The translations under genes and the position numbers were made by a program. A DNA stretch of 17,029 nucleotides from the NCBI GenBank assembly GCA_044227705.1, contig JBGAWE010000082.1, positions 1-17,029 on the forward strand, read 5' to 3'. Below, piece after piece: positions 5,072 to 14,600 of this stretch; position 1 is the stretch's first letter, and each line of letters opens with the position of its first letter. The stretch comes from JANOQP01 sp044227705 (GTDB taxonomy: Bacteria; Bacteroidota; Bacteroidia; Chitinophagales; Saprospiraceae). The notes beneath the pieces were generated by a model, which worked only from the letters and a program-made list of their open reading frames with translations, had not been told where the DNA came from and ran no database searches.

Positions 5072-8000
5072 ATGGAGAGAACTTTTACCCTTTTCCTGTT
5101 TCTGGTTTTGTGGATTTCAGTTGCTGGACAGCAGCCGGGGCTTTCCAATTTTCATCAAAAAAACCTCGCCGCCGACCGACCCTTCCATCAACTCGACAGT
5201 CTTTCCATCGACCCTCGCAGTTTTGTTTTAACCGATTCGGCAAGTGGACAAACCGTCGCAACTTCATTTTATGAGATAAAAGGTGGAGTGTTGAGGGTTG
5301 ACAACCAACGGTTTAGACAAGCCTTCCCCGAAACCACTCGCCTCCAAGCCAGTTGGCGGAGCTTCCCTTTCGACTTCGAGAAAAAATTTGCACGGCTCGA
5401 TTCTGCCAAAATCCAACGAAGGGAGGAGCGCGATGCCATTGCCTATGATTTCTCCCCGTTCGAGGCGCAAAAGGATCTGTTCGATGCGCCCGGCATTCGA
5501 TATACTGGCAACTACACCCGAGGCTTTTCCATCGGCAACAGCCAAAACCTTGCCTTCAACTCCAACCTCAACCTCCAGATGGACGGCCGCATTGGCGACG
5601 ATCTGACCATCCGGGCGGCCATTTCGGACAACTCAATCCCCGTCCAGCCAGAGGGGACGACGCGGCAGTTGCAGGAGTTCGACCGGATTTACATCCAAAT
5701 CAGCCGAAAGAATGCCACTCTGCTGGCAGGGGATTTCGATCTCGGCACCCGGCGAGGATTGTCGAGCAGCCAGTCTTCGACCGCGAACAGCCTACAATCG
5801 GCCGGGTATTTCACTCGCTTTTTCAAAAAGACAAAAGGCGCGGCCATCGACTGGCACACGCCCGACGGCCCGAAACCGAAACGCGACACCCTCCAAGTTC
5901 AAGCGGCCATCGGGGTGGCGAAAGGCAAGTTTTCACGACAAACTTTGACAGTTGGCGAGGGGAACCAGGGGCCGTACCGTTTGCAAGGTGCTGAAAATGA
6001 ACGCTTTATCGTCGTCCTCGCCGGGACAGAGAAGGTCTGGCTCGACGGTCAGCTCCTCCGGCGCGGCATCGAGGACGATTATGTGGTCGACTACAACCTA
6101 GGCGAAATCAGCTTCACCAGTCGCCGCATCATCACCGTCGCCAGTCGGGTGATTGTGGAGTTTGAGTATGCCGACCAGGATTTTTTGCGCTCGACCCTCG
6201 CGGTTGGGAGCGAGTGGCGCATGAAAAAGGCACGGGTTTTCGGCCACGTTTACAGCGAGCAAGATTCGAAAAGCGGCGGCTCGCTGCAAAACCTCTCGCC
6301 CGCCGCCCGACAGGCCCTGCGCGACGCGGGCGAACAAACTGTGTGGGCCAGCGGCATCGACACGGCCAGCTTCGCCGCCGACCGGGTGCTTTACAAATTG
6401 GTGGACACGACGGCATGCGGGCTGCTGATCGATTCGGTTTTGGTCTTCTCGACAAACCCGGACAGCGCCCGGTTTTCAGCCAAATTCTCGGAAGTCGCGA
6501 TGGGGCAAGGCGACTACTTGCTCGTGTCTAGCAGCGCGAACGGTCGCGTCTTCCGCTGGGCCGCGCCGGATGAAGCGACCTGCCAACGGCGCGGAAACTA
6601 CATTCCACAAATCAGATTGGCTTCGCCGCAGCAGTTGCAGCTTTTCACTTTCGGCACTGATTTTCAACCAGTTAGAAACGGCAAAGCCTCGGCAGAGGTA
6701 GCCGTCAGCCGCCGCGACCTCAACCGTTTTTCCAATCGCGACTCGGGCGATGACGTCGGATTCGCACTGCGGACGGGCTGGGCGCACTCGATGGTTTTAG
6801 GCAAAAGGGAGAAGAGCTTCGAGCTTGCAACCGGCATAAGCTACGAATTGACGAGTCGGAATTTCCTGCCCATCAACCCATACCGCGCAGCGGAGTTCAG
6901 CCGCGATTGGAACGTGGACAAATGCACGTCGCCTGCCGTCGAGCAGTTGGTCACGTCGAGCGTTTCTTTGAAAAAGGGGCGGGAGGTTTCTGTCGGCTAT
7001 TCTTTCGGGCTGTTCAACCGGGCGGGATTCTTCGACGGGACGAGGCACGGCGGCTCCATTTTCCTTACCAAAAACGGCTGGACACTACGCGGCGACGGAA
7101 GCCTTTTGAATTCGACCGGGCAAGGCGAACGGACGAGGTTCTTTCGACCAAAAGCAGATTTATCAAAAATTCTGGACAAGAAAACCGGGCTGAAAGCGGG
7201 CATCTATTTTGAAAAAGAGCGGAACGAGCGACGGCCTACCACGGCCACTGACTCGTTGGGCAAAACCAGTTTTGACTACCAATTGGGCAAAATCTATGTC
7301 GATTTTCCAGCCGAAAAAGGACGGTTTCATTTTGGCTCTGCGGCGCAAACCCGCACGGATTTTGCCTCCGACGGGCGAGATTTTAAGAAAAGCACCATTG
7401 CCAATGAGTTGAATGTCAACAGTTTGTGCCAATTTTCAAAGCAAAGCCAGCTTTCGCTCAACCTCGTCGCACGCGACTTTCGGGTAGCCGACCCGACCAT
7501 CATCTCGCTCAAACCGCAGCGTACTTATCTGGGCAAGACTGACTATTCGCTCACGGCTTGGAGAGGGGCTTTCGGCCTCAACCTCAACTACGAAACCGGC
7601 TCGGGGCAGGAGGCCAAGATTCTCTACGTCTATCAAAAAACCGACCCCGGCCTCGGGCAGTATTTTTGGAACGACCGCAACGGCGATGGCCTCATCACGG
7701 TGGATGAAATCGAGACACCGGCCTTTGCCGACCAAGCCAATGTCATCCGCGTGGTGCTGCCGACCAATGATTTTGTGAGGACGGACAACGTCTCCTTTTC
7801 TCAAAACCTGCGGCTCGACCCTCGGGCGGTTTGGCCGAAAGCGGGGGGCGTGAAAGGGTTCTTCGCCCGTTTTTCAGCGCAAAACGAATGGCAACTTGTC
7901 GGGAAGGCTCGGTCGGGGACGGGCGGCGGCGCGGGCTGGAACCCATTTTCAACCCCGACCATCGACGACACGAGCCTCGTGACGGCCAGCTCGACGCTGC

Positions 8001-8653
8001 GGAACGCACTCTTTTTCAACCGTTCGAACCCGATTTGGGACGTTCAACTCGAACAAAAGGACAACCGCCAGCGGCTCAACCTCGCCTCTGGTTTCGAGAG
8101 CCGGAGGGTGGCGGAAATCGGCGGTCGGGCGCGGCTCACGTGGCGGCGGGAATGGACACTGACCGGACAAGCGAGCGGCGGGCAAAAGGTGAGCGACGCG
8201 CAACTACTGCCCGCCCGCGACTTCCGAATCGAATACCGGCAAGCGCAGCCGACGCTCACTTGGCAGCCGGGGCAAAAGTGGCGGTCGAGCCTGCGCGGTC
8301 GGTTGCTGAAAAGCCGCAACTCGTTGATTGTCAACGGTGAAACAGCCATGCAACGCGACCTTTCGGGCGAGGCGACGGCCAGTTTTTCAAAGCAAAAAGA
8401 GGGCTGGCTGGCCTCGACACGGCTCAATTTGAAAACCACTTTTTCCAAAATCGACTATTCGGGGATGCGCGGAACGGCCCTCGCTTTCACCATGCTCGAG
8501 GGTTTGCAGCCGGGGAGGAACTGGGTCTGGAGCCTCGGAATCGACCGGCAGCTGAGCCGGTATTTGACCATGAACTTGAGCTACGAGGGGCGGAAAACCG
8601 GCACGATTCCCGTCGTCCACATCGGGCGGATGCAAATCAGGGCGAGCTTTTAA
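5072..8653 (+). CDS. very large outer-membrane beta-barrel-like protein of unknown function
   Basis: The product has 1193 residues from the ATG at 5072. This start is chosen over an in-frame TTG at 5027 because MERTFTLFLFLVLWISVAG-QQ is a good signal peptide. The conserved block near residues 144-235 (YTGNYTRGFSIGNSQNLAF, NLNLQMDGRIGDDLTIRAAI, SDNSIPVQPEGTTRQLQEFD, LLAGDFDLG) is, to my knowledge, found in long uncharacterised Bacteroidota outer-membrane proteins. The remainder alternates polar and aromatic residues with basic turns, typical of barrel strands, and the chain ends GRMQIRASF with the terminal Phe of Omp85-inserted barrels. An EF-hand-like loop, DRNGDGLITVDE, lies near residue 868. 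I do not see a TonB box, a plug domain or a type IX sorting domain. It probably sits in the outer membrane; its substrate or partner cannot be told. Confidence 0.75.
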   Translation: MERTFTLFLFLVLWISVAGQQPGLSNFHQKNLAADRPFHQLDSLSIDPRSFVLTDSASGQTVATSFYEIKGGVLRVDNQRFRQAFPETTRLQASWRSFPFDFEKKFARLDSAKIQRREERDAIAYDFSPFEAQKDLFDAPGIRYTGNYTRGFSIGNSQNLAFNSNLNLQMDGRIGDDLTIRAAISDNSIPVQPEGTTRQLQEFDRIYIQISRKNATLLAGDFDLGTRRGLSSSQSSTANSLQSAGYFTRFFKKTKGAAIDWHTPDGPKPKRDTLQVQAAIGVAKGKFSRQTLTVGEGNQGPYRLQGAENERFIVVLAGTEKVWLDGQLLRRGIEDDYVVDYNLGEISFTSRRIITVASRVIVEFEYADQDFLRSTLAVGSEWRMKKARVFGHVYSEQDSKSGGSLQNLSPAARQALRDAGEQTVWASGIDTASFAADRVLYKLVDTTACGLLIDSVLVFSTNPDSARFSAKFSEVAMGQGDYLLVSSSANGRVFRWAAPDEATCQRRGNYIPQIRLASPQQLQLFTFGTDFQPVRNGKASAEVAVSRRDLNRFSNRDSGDDVGFALRTGWAHSMVLGKREKSFELATGISYELTSRNFLPINPYRAAEFSRDWNVDKCTSPAVEQLVTSSVSLKKGREVSVGYSFGLFNRAGFFDGTRHGGSIFLTKNGWTLRGDGSLLNSTGQGERTRFFRPKADLSKILDKKTGLKAGIYFEKERNERRPTTATDSLGKTSFDYQLGKIYVDFPAEKGRFHFGSAAQTRTDFASDGRDFKKSTIANELNVNSLCQFSKQSQLSLNLVARDFRVADPTIISLKPQRTYLGKTDYSLTAWRGAFGLNLNYETGSGQEAKILYVYQKTDPGLGQYFWNDRNGDGLITVDEIETPAFADQANVIRVVLPTNDFVRTDNVSFSQNLRLDPRAVWPKAGGVKGFFARFSAQNEWQLVGKARSGTGGGAGWNPFSTPTIDDTSLVTASSTLRNALFFNRSNPIWDVQLEQKDNRQRLNLASGFESRRVAEIGGRARLTWRREWTLTGQASGGQKVSDAQLLPARDFRIEYRQAQPTLTWQPGQKWRSSLRGRLLKSRNSLIVNGETAMQRDLSGEATASFSKQKEGWLASTRLNLKTTFSKIDYSGMRGTALAFTMLEGLQPGRNWVWSLGIDRQLSRYLTMNLSYEGRKTGTIPVVHIGRMQIRASF

Positions 8654-8656
8654 AGA

Positions 8657-8727
8657 GGTTGGGGATTAGGGGCTTGGGATTGGGATGTGCTTCAAACCGA
8701 ATCTCCATTCCCCAATCCCTATCCCCC
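8657..8727. terminator. imperfect inverted repeat between convergent genes, likely bidirectional terminator
   Basis: A G-rich arm (GGTTGGGGATTAGGGG at 8657-8672, continuing to about 8684) faces a C-rich arm at about 8703-8727, with several bulges. It begins 4 bp after the outer-membrane gene's stop and overlaps the last codons of panC. The GGGATTGGG-type arms recall the repeat at 1633-1709, so both may belong to one family of small palindromic repeats. Confidence 0.5.
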
Positions 8728-9576
8728 TTTCATCACCATGTTGTCGATGAGGCGCACGTCGGCGGCCCACGCGGCGGTGCAGGCGACAATGAAATTTGAG
8801 GCCGCCGCTGAGGCGACTGGCTGGAGGGAAATGCCATCGACCAGTTCGAAATACTCGGGTCGGAGACCGGCGGCGGTAAGCGCGTCGATGGCTTGTTTTT
8901 CTATAAATTCGATTGGTTTTTGGGCGATTTCGGTCTTTGCTTGACTCAATTCTCGGAAGATGGCGGGCGCGACGCGGCGCATCTCGGGCGATAGGCGCGT
9001 GTTGCGGCTGCTCATGGCAAGGCCGTCCGGCTCGCGGCGCGTCGGCACCATGACGAGTTCGACGGGGAGGGCGAGCTGCGAAACCATGTTGCGAACGATG
9101 CTCAATTGCTGGTAGTCCTTTTGCCCCATGAACAGGCGGCACGGGCCGACGATGTCGAGCAGCCGATTGACGACCGTCGCCATTCCCTGAAAGTGGCCGG
9201 GGCGGAAGCGGCCCTCCATCACCGAGGCGAGCAGGCCGAAGTCGAGGCGGAGAGTCAGGTCGCGGCCGGGCGGGTAGATTTCTGAAACTTTCGAGGGCAT
9301 GAAAAGCGCGTCGCAACCTGCCGAGACAAGCATTTCCGAGTCGCGCTCAGGGGTTCGCGGGTATTTTTCGAGGTCCTTCGGATCGTTGAACTGGGTCGGG
9401 TTGACGAAAATCGAGGCGACGACGTAATCGCAACCGGCGTTTTTGGCGGCGCGGACGAGGTCGAGGTGGCCCTCGTGCAGCGCGCCCATCGTCGGGGCAA
9501 AGCCGATGAGCTTGCCTTTTTGGCGGAGCTTTTCGAGGTGGTTTTGGACCGCGGAAGTTGTTTTGAAAAGGCGCAT
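8719..9576 (-). CDS. panC: pantoate--beta-alanine ligase (pantothenate synthetase)
   Basis: The 285 residues match the usual PanC length. The enzyme joins pantoate and beta-alanine with ATP in the cytosol, the last step of vitamin B5 synthesis. Visible motifs: PTMGALHEGH (28-37, the HIGH-like ATP site), FVNPTQFN (57-64), MEGRFRPGHFQGMATVV (120-136, pantoate and beta-alanine binding), FMGQKDYQQL (149-158) and MSSRNTRLSPE (188-198, KMSKS-like loop). The start MRLFKTTSAV fits the family. It converges on the outer-membrane gene and diverges from the acyl-CoA dehydrogenase across 245 bp. No panB or panD is in the window, so it stands alone here. Confidence 0.97.
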   Translation of the reverse strand: MRLFKTTSAVQNHLEKLRQKGKLIGFAPTMGALHEGHLDLVRAAKNAGCDYVVASIFVNPTQFNDPKDLEKYPRTPERDSEMLVSAGCDALFMPSKVSEIYPPGRDLTLRLDFGLLASVMEGRFRPGHFQGMATVVNRLLDIVGPCRLFMGQKDYQQLSIVRNMVSQLALPVELVMVPTRREPDGLAMSSRNTRLSPEMRRVAPAIFRELSQAKTEIAQKPIEFIEKQAIDALTAAGLRPEYFELVDGISLQPVASAAASNFIVACTAAWAADVRLIDNMVMKGG

Positions 9577-9821
9577 CGGCTGGATTTTTCTGGCGGCAAT
9601 TTTAGAGACAGAGCCTTCGGGTTTTGGGTCGCTATTACGCGGGGGCTTTCAAGAATAATTTTTGAAAATGCTGCGCCTCCGGGTCTTTGAGGCAAGCCGC
9701 TGAAAAAAGAGAAAAATAAATTTCAACCAAGCCCGGCGCGGGCCGTCTTGATTTGAAAAACCGGCTGCTTCTTTGTCGCAAACATTCACTCCACCCTTCA
9801 TCTCACTTTTTTCGACATAAA

Positions 9822-11556
9822 ATGGAAGAGCTTCTGGCAAAAAAGGCCGTCCTGCGCGGCGGCGAGTTCCTCGTCAAGGACACGGAACCGGCGGACGTTT
9901 TCATCCCCGAGGAGCTGAACGAGGAACAGATCATGGTCAAGCAGATGGCGACCGACTTCTTCGAGCAGGAAATCCTGCCGAACGCCGTGCGCCTCGAAAA
10001 GCAGGAGCCGGGCCTCGCACCGTCGCTCCTCAAAAAAATGGGCGACCTCGGCCTCCTCGGTTCACACATGCCGGCCGAGTACGGCGGCCTCGCGCTCGAC
10101 TCGAACACCAACACCGTCATCAGCGAGGTGCTCGGGCCAGCCGGGTCGTTCATCGTCAGCTTTGCGGCGCACACGGGCATCGGAATGCTGCCAATCCTCT
10201 ATTTCGGCACCGACGCACAAAAGGAAAAATACCTCCCAAGCCTCATCACGGGCGACATGAAGGCGGCCTACTGCCTTACCGAACCCGATTCCGGCAGCGA
10301 CGCGCTGGCCGCAAAGACCCGTGCCGACCTCTCGGCCGACGGCAAGTTTTACAGCATCACCGGCCAAAAAATGTGGATTTCCAACGCCGGGTTCGCTGAC
10401 ATCTTCATCGTCTTCGCGCAGGTCGGCGGCGACAAGTTCACGGGCTTCATCGTCGAAAGGGGCGCGCCGGGGCTGGTGCTCGGCGCCGAGGAGGACAAGC
10501 TCGGCATCAAAGGCTCGTCGACGCGGCAGGTGTTTTTTGAAAACTGCCAAGTCCCGGCGGAGAACGTGCTCGGGCAAATCGGGAAGGGCAAAGGGCGTGA
10601 TGCAGATGGCGACGAAATACGCGCTCGAAAGGCAGCAGTTTGGCCACAAAATCGCCGATTTCGGGGCGATTCAATTCAAGTTGGCAGAGATGGCCATCCG
10701 CGCGTTCGCCGGGGAGAGCGCCATGTTCCGCGTTTCGCAGAACATGGACGACAAGAAGAACGCCGAGCTGGAGGCGGGACAGCCATTCGGCGAGGCCAAC
10801 CTCCGCGCCGCCGAGGAGTACGCGCTCGAGTGCTCAATTTTGAAAATTTATGGGTCGGAGGCGGTCGATTATACCGTCGACGAGAACATGCAGATTCACG
10901 GCGGCGTCGGCTTCTCGGAGGAGTTCGCGGCGGCCCGCGCTTACCGCGACTCGCGCATCAACCGAATCTTCGAGGGGACGAACGAAATCAACCGGCTTCT
11001 GATGGTCGACATGCTGTTTAAACGGGCCTTGAAGGGGGCCATCGACATCGTCGGCCCGGCATGGGCGGTGCAGAAGGAGCTGGCGGCGATGCCCGGCTTT
11101 GGCCGGCCCGAGGGCGCGTATGCCGATGAGAATCAGGCGATAAAAGATTTCAAAAAAATAATCCTGATGGTCGCGGGCGGCGCGGCCAAGATGCAAATGG
11201 ACGGAAAGCTCAACCTCAAAGAAGAGCAGGAAATTGTGATGAACGTGAGCGACATGCTCATCGACCTCTACAACTGCGAGTCGACGCTGCTGCGCGTCGA
11301 GAAGCTGGCTGGCATGGGCACGAAGCGGCAATCGCAGGGGCTTTACGAGTCTGCGCTGCGCGTCCTGTTCCACGACGCGACGGCCCGCATATCAAAGAAC
11401 GCGACCGACGCGCTGGCCTCTTTCGCAGAGGGCGATTTGCTCAAAACATTCTTGATGGGCGTGAAGCGGTTTTCGAAATACCCGCCGCAGAACGTGAAGG
11501 TGTTGCGGCGGCAGATTGCGGCGGCGATGATCGAGGCGGGGGGGTACCCGTTTTGA
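9822..11556 (+). pseudogene. acyl-CoA dehydrogenase (VLCAD/ACAD9-like), interrupted by a frame change with internal loss
   Basis: Two adjoining frames give one family. Frame 1 runs from ATG 9822 to about 10590 (MEELLAKKAVLRGGEFLVKD, AYCLTEPDSGSDA, MWISNAGFADIFIVFA, then ENVLGQIGKGK). The next frame continues from about 10591 to 11556 (KGVMQMATKYALERQQFG, MQIHGGVGFSEE, RIFEGTNEINRLL, and the long C-terminal domain). In VLCAD-type enzymes the Glu of FEGTN (codon 10972) is the catalytic base, and it is present. Between GKGK and KGV the family normally has about 22-23 more residues (a HKIAFNVLNIGR-like helix next to the flavin), and these are missing. The junction carries two AAGGGC copies (10584-10589, 10591-10596). 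Intact, it would be an FAD enzyme of about 600 residues for fatty-acid beta-oxidation. Either a real inactivating deletion or a sequence/assembly error explains this. Confidence 0.85.
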
Positions 11557-11576
11557 GTTTTGGATTTCGAGTTCGC

Positions 11577-11609
11577 TCGCTCGCGAGGGTCAAAGCCCCT
11601 CGCGAGCGA
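11577..11609. terminator. perfect 13-bp inverted repeat between convergent genes, overlapping the helicase stop
   Basis: TCGCTCGCGAGGG (11577-11589) and CCCTCGCGAGCGA (11597-11609) are exact reverse complements with a 7-nt loop. The loop contains the stop codon of the minus-strand helicase gene, and the right arm encodes its last residues (VAREG). It lies 20 bp after the acyl-CoA dehydrogenase stop, so it probably terminates both convergent transcripts, although neither side shows a long T run. Confidence 0.6.
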
Positions 11610-14600
11610 CACCCGGTGGCGGGTTGACTCCATATTTTTCCATGAAATCGAGATAGCGGGCGTCGCGGCGCAAAACCGCAGGGCTGCCCATCACGACGAC
11701 CATCTCTCGGGCGCGGGTTAAGGCGACGTTAAGCTTCCGGTCGACTCCCTCGGCGTTGACGGAGACGAGGCTTTCGAGCTGCGAGACCTGATTGACCGAG
11801 AGCGAGATGACGATGACATCCCGTGCCCCGCCCTGATACCGCTCGACGGTGTCGATGGTCAATTCGGAAGATTTCAGCCCGGTTTCGGCTTCTTTTTCCT
11901 CAAAAACGTGAGCAATTTGGGCGATCTGCGCTCGCCACGGAGCAATGATGCCGAGGCGGCCGGGATGCCACGGGCGGCCGCTCTCCTCCAGTTTTCTTTT
12001 TAAAAATTGGGCAATCTCGACGGCCAACTCGGCCTCGAAACGGTTGGTTTTGCCCGTTGGGCTGGCCTCGTCGGGCGGGGTCGGGATGAATGCGACGCGC
12101 CGCTCGAAGAGGGTTTCGAGCCAGCCGCTGCCCTCTTTTTTTTCTGAAAGGATGAACGGCTCGGTAGCCGTCTGCGCCCGATTGCCGGGCAGGGTTTTGA
12201 GGATTCCGCCATAAAAATGCCGGTTCGGGAAGGCCATGATGTCAACGTGCATCCGTCCCTGCTGGCCGAGTCGGTCGAAAGCCCAGTGCCAGTTTTCGGT
12301 TTGGCATTTTCGGAAAAGGCGCTCGAAAAGGGAGTCGCGCAGGTCGGTCAAACCGATTTTTTGCAAATCCTCGTCAGCAACGAGCGAGGTAGCCGGGCCT
12401 TGCGACGAGACGGCGGGCAACTGTTTGTGGTCGCCGATGAGGGTGAAATGCTCGAAGCGCGTGAGCAGCCCGACCAGTCCCGGCTCCAAAATCTGCGACG
12501 CCTCGTCGACGATGAGGCGGTTGAATTTTTTCAATGTGAGAAGTTCCGCGCTGCCCGTGAACGAGGCCACCGTCCCGACGAAAACGCGGTGCGTCGAGAT
12601 GATGTCGACGATTTCCGCCCGCTTTTTGGCTCCCGAGATTTTTTGGTTGAGCAGCTTCGAGCGGAAGTTTTTGGCCGTCGCATGGCGCGAGCCGATGCGG
12701 ATATAGCTGCCCGCTGCGCCCTCTCCGACCGACTCCACGGCCTCGCAGATTTCATCGACGGCTCGGTTGGTGTAGGCCAAAAGCAGCAGGTTCTCCTCCG
12801 TTTTTTCAAAAAAATGGGCGACCAGCTCGCGCAGCACGACGCTTGTCTTGCCCGTCCCCGGCGGCCCCCAGAGGAGGAAGTAGTCGCGACTGGCGATGAT
12901 CTTTTCGACGACGCGGGTCTGTTCGGCGGTGAGGTTGCCGCGCTTTTTTGCGGGCTTCGTATCGAATTCGACAGTCTCGCCGAGCCGAACGTCGGAAGGG
13001 TTTAGAACCCTTCCGACGTTGATCCCCACCTCGTCGCCGCTTTCTTCGGCGGGTGGGCGACGGGCGAGCAACAGATCGCGTGTCGTCTTCGGCGCGACGG
13101 CCCATTCCGCCAGCCCGCGATGCGCCGCCGTGAATCCCGTTTCCATCATGTCGTGTTCGAGGTTCCAAAAGAGCGCGTCGCCGAACACGCCGGGGTTCCC
13201 CTGTTTGCCGCGCAAAGCGACGCGGACGGTCGCCCCGTCCAGCTCAGTGACGGTGCATTTTATCACCTGCGAGTCGAGGGCCGAGTCGCCTGTCTCGCGC
13301 AGCGGCCAGAGGACGGCGATGTCGCCGAGGCGGAAGTTGGCAAGGCGGTTGGTCTCCGGTGTTTTTTCAAAAACGAGAAACGGGTCATCCGCAAATGCCT
13401 GATTTTCAACGAGCTGTAGGTGCGAGAGCATCTCGAAGGCGGCGTTCTTTTGCTCGAGTCCGTGCAACCAGAGGGCCGCGTGGCCGCCGCGCCGCTCGCT
13501 GTCGGCCGTGCCGATTTTGGCCAAAAGCTGTTCGCGGGCGGTGAACCCCGTAAAGGAGTTGAAATACCTTTTCTCCACCTCGTCGAGGCCGTCGAGGAGT
13601 TTTTGGAACAGCTCGAAGTCGCGGCCGACGAAGCCGGTGCCGCCTTTGCCCTTCAGTTTGTTGAAGATTTCCACTTCCAAACTGCCCGGCTTGATGGCCG
13701 CCAGCGACCGTTCGATGCCGACGAGTTGGTTCCTGACCTGCAGCGCCTCGAACTGCTGGGCAGCGACGACCGGTGCGAACTTGAGCGGCTCCACCTCCGC
13801 GCCACTGTAGAGGATGAAGTTGGCCGGTGCCAGCCGCTTTTTGAAGACCGATTTTACGAGCAGGTCGTAAAGCAAAGTTTGGATGAAGTGGCTGACGCCG
13901 ATGCCGTAGCTGTTTGGCGCGAAGGCCTTGCCGGATTTCAGTTCAACGATGGCGGGGGAGGTCGGGTTCTTGCAAAAAACGTCGAGGCGGCCTTGCAACC
14001 CGTGCGTTTCGGAGAAAAAAGAGGGTTCGAGCAGGCAGTCGGCAGCGGTGATTCCCTGCGCGGCGAAGCCCGTCAGAACCATGTTCTGCAGGTTGAGGAA
14101 GTGCTTTTGGGCCTTCGCAGCTATCTCTTTAACCGGGCCGTCGCCGAGCGTCGAGAAGGTGAGCGGGTCGAGGAGGAAGGCTCGGCGGATGAGCGGCGAG
14201 AACTCCTGCCCGGGGTCGTGCATCAGTTCGTCGAGGAAGAAGTTGGCGATGTTGCCGAGCAGGATGGCCGGGGTTTTCTCATAGGGGAGGAATTTTTTCA
14301 CCAAAAAATGCAGCGGCTCCGCGCCCGCGAAGCCGAAGGTTTCGCTGACGGCCGACACGTCTATCAACACGTCCGGCTCGACGACGAACGCCCTCGGCCG
14401 GTAGTTGCCCGCCCGGTCGATGTCGATTTCGAGGAGGTTGAGGGCGAGGGGGAAGCCGAGCTGGTTTTTTATCAACTCGATGGTCGGCTGGAAGCTGTCG
14501 TTGCGGTCGGGGAGGTTGTAAAGGACGCGGACGCGCGGCTCGTCGGCTTCGTCGTCGCAGCAGATTAGGGCTTCAGATTCGGGGTCGTCGGCGAGGGCCG

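Noticed and set aside
13420..14568. 382-codon open frame on the plus strand
   Set aside because: It is antisense to the helicase-nuclease, whose motifs are clear on the minus strand. The Glu/Val/Arg-rich composition is typical of a reverse shadow.
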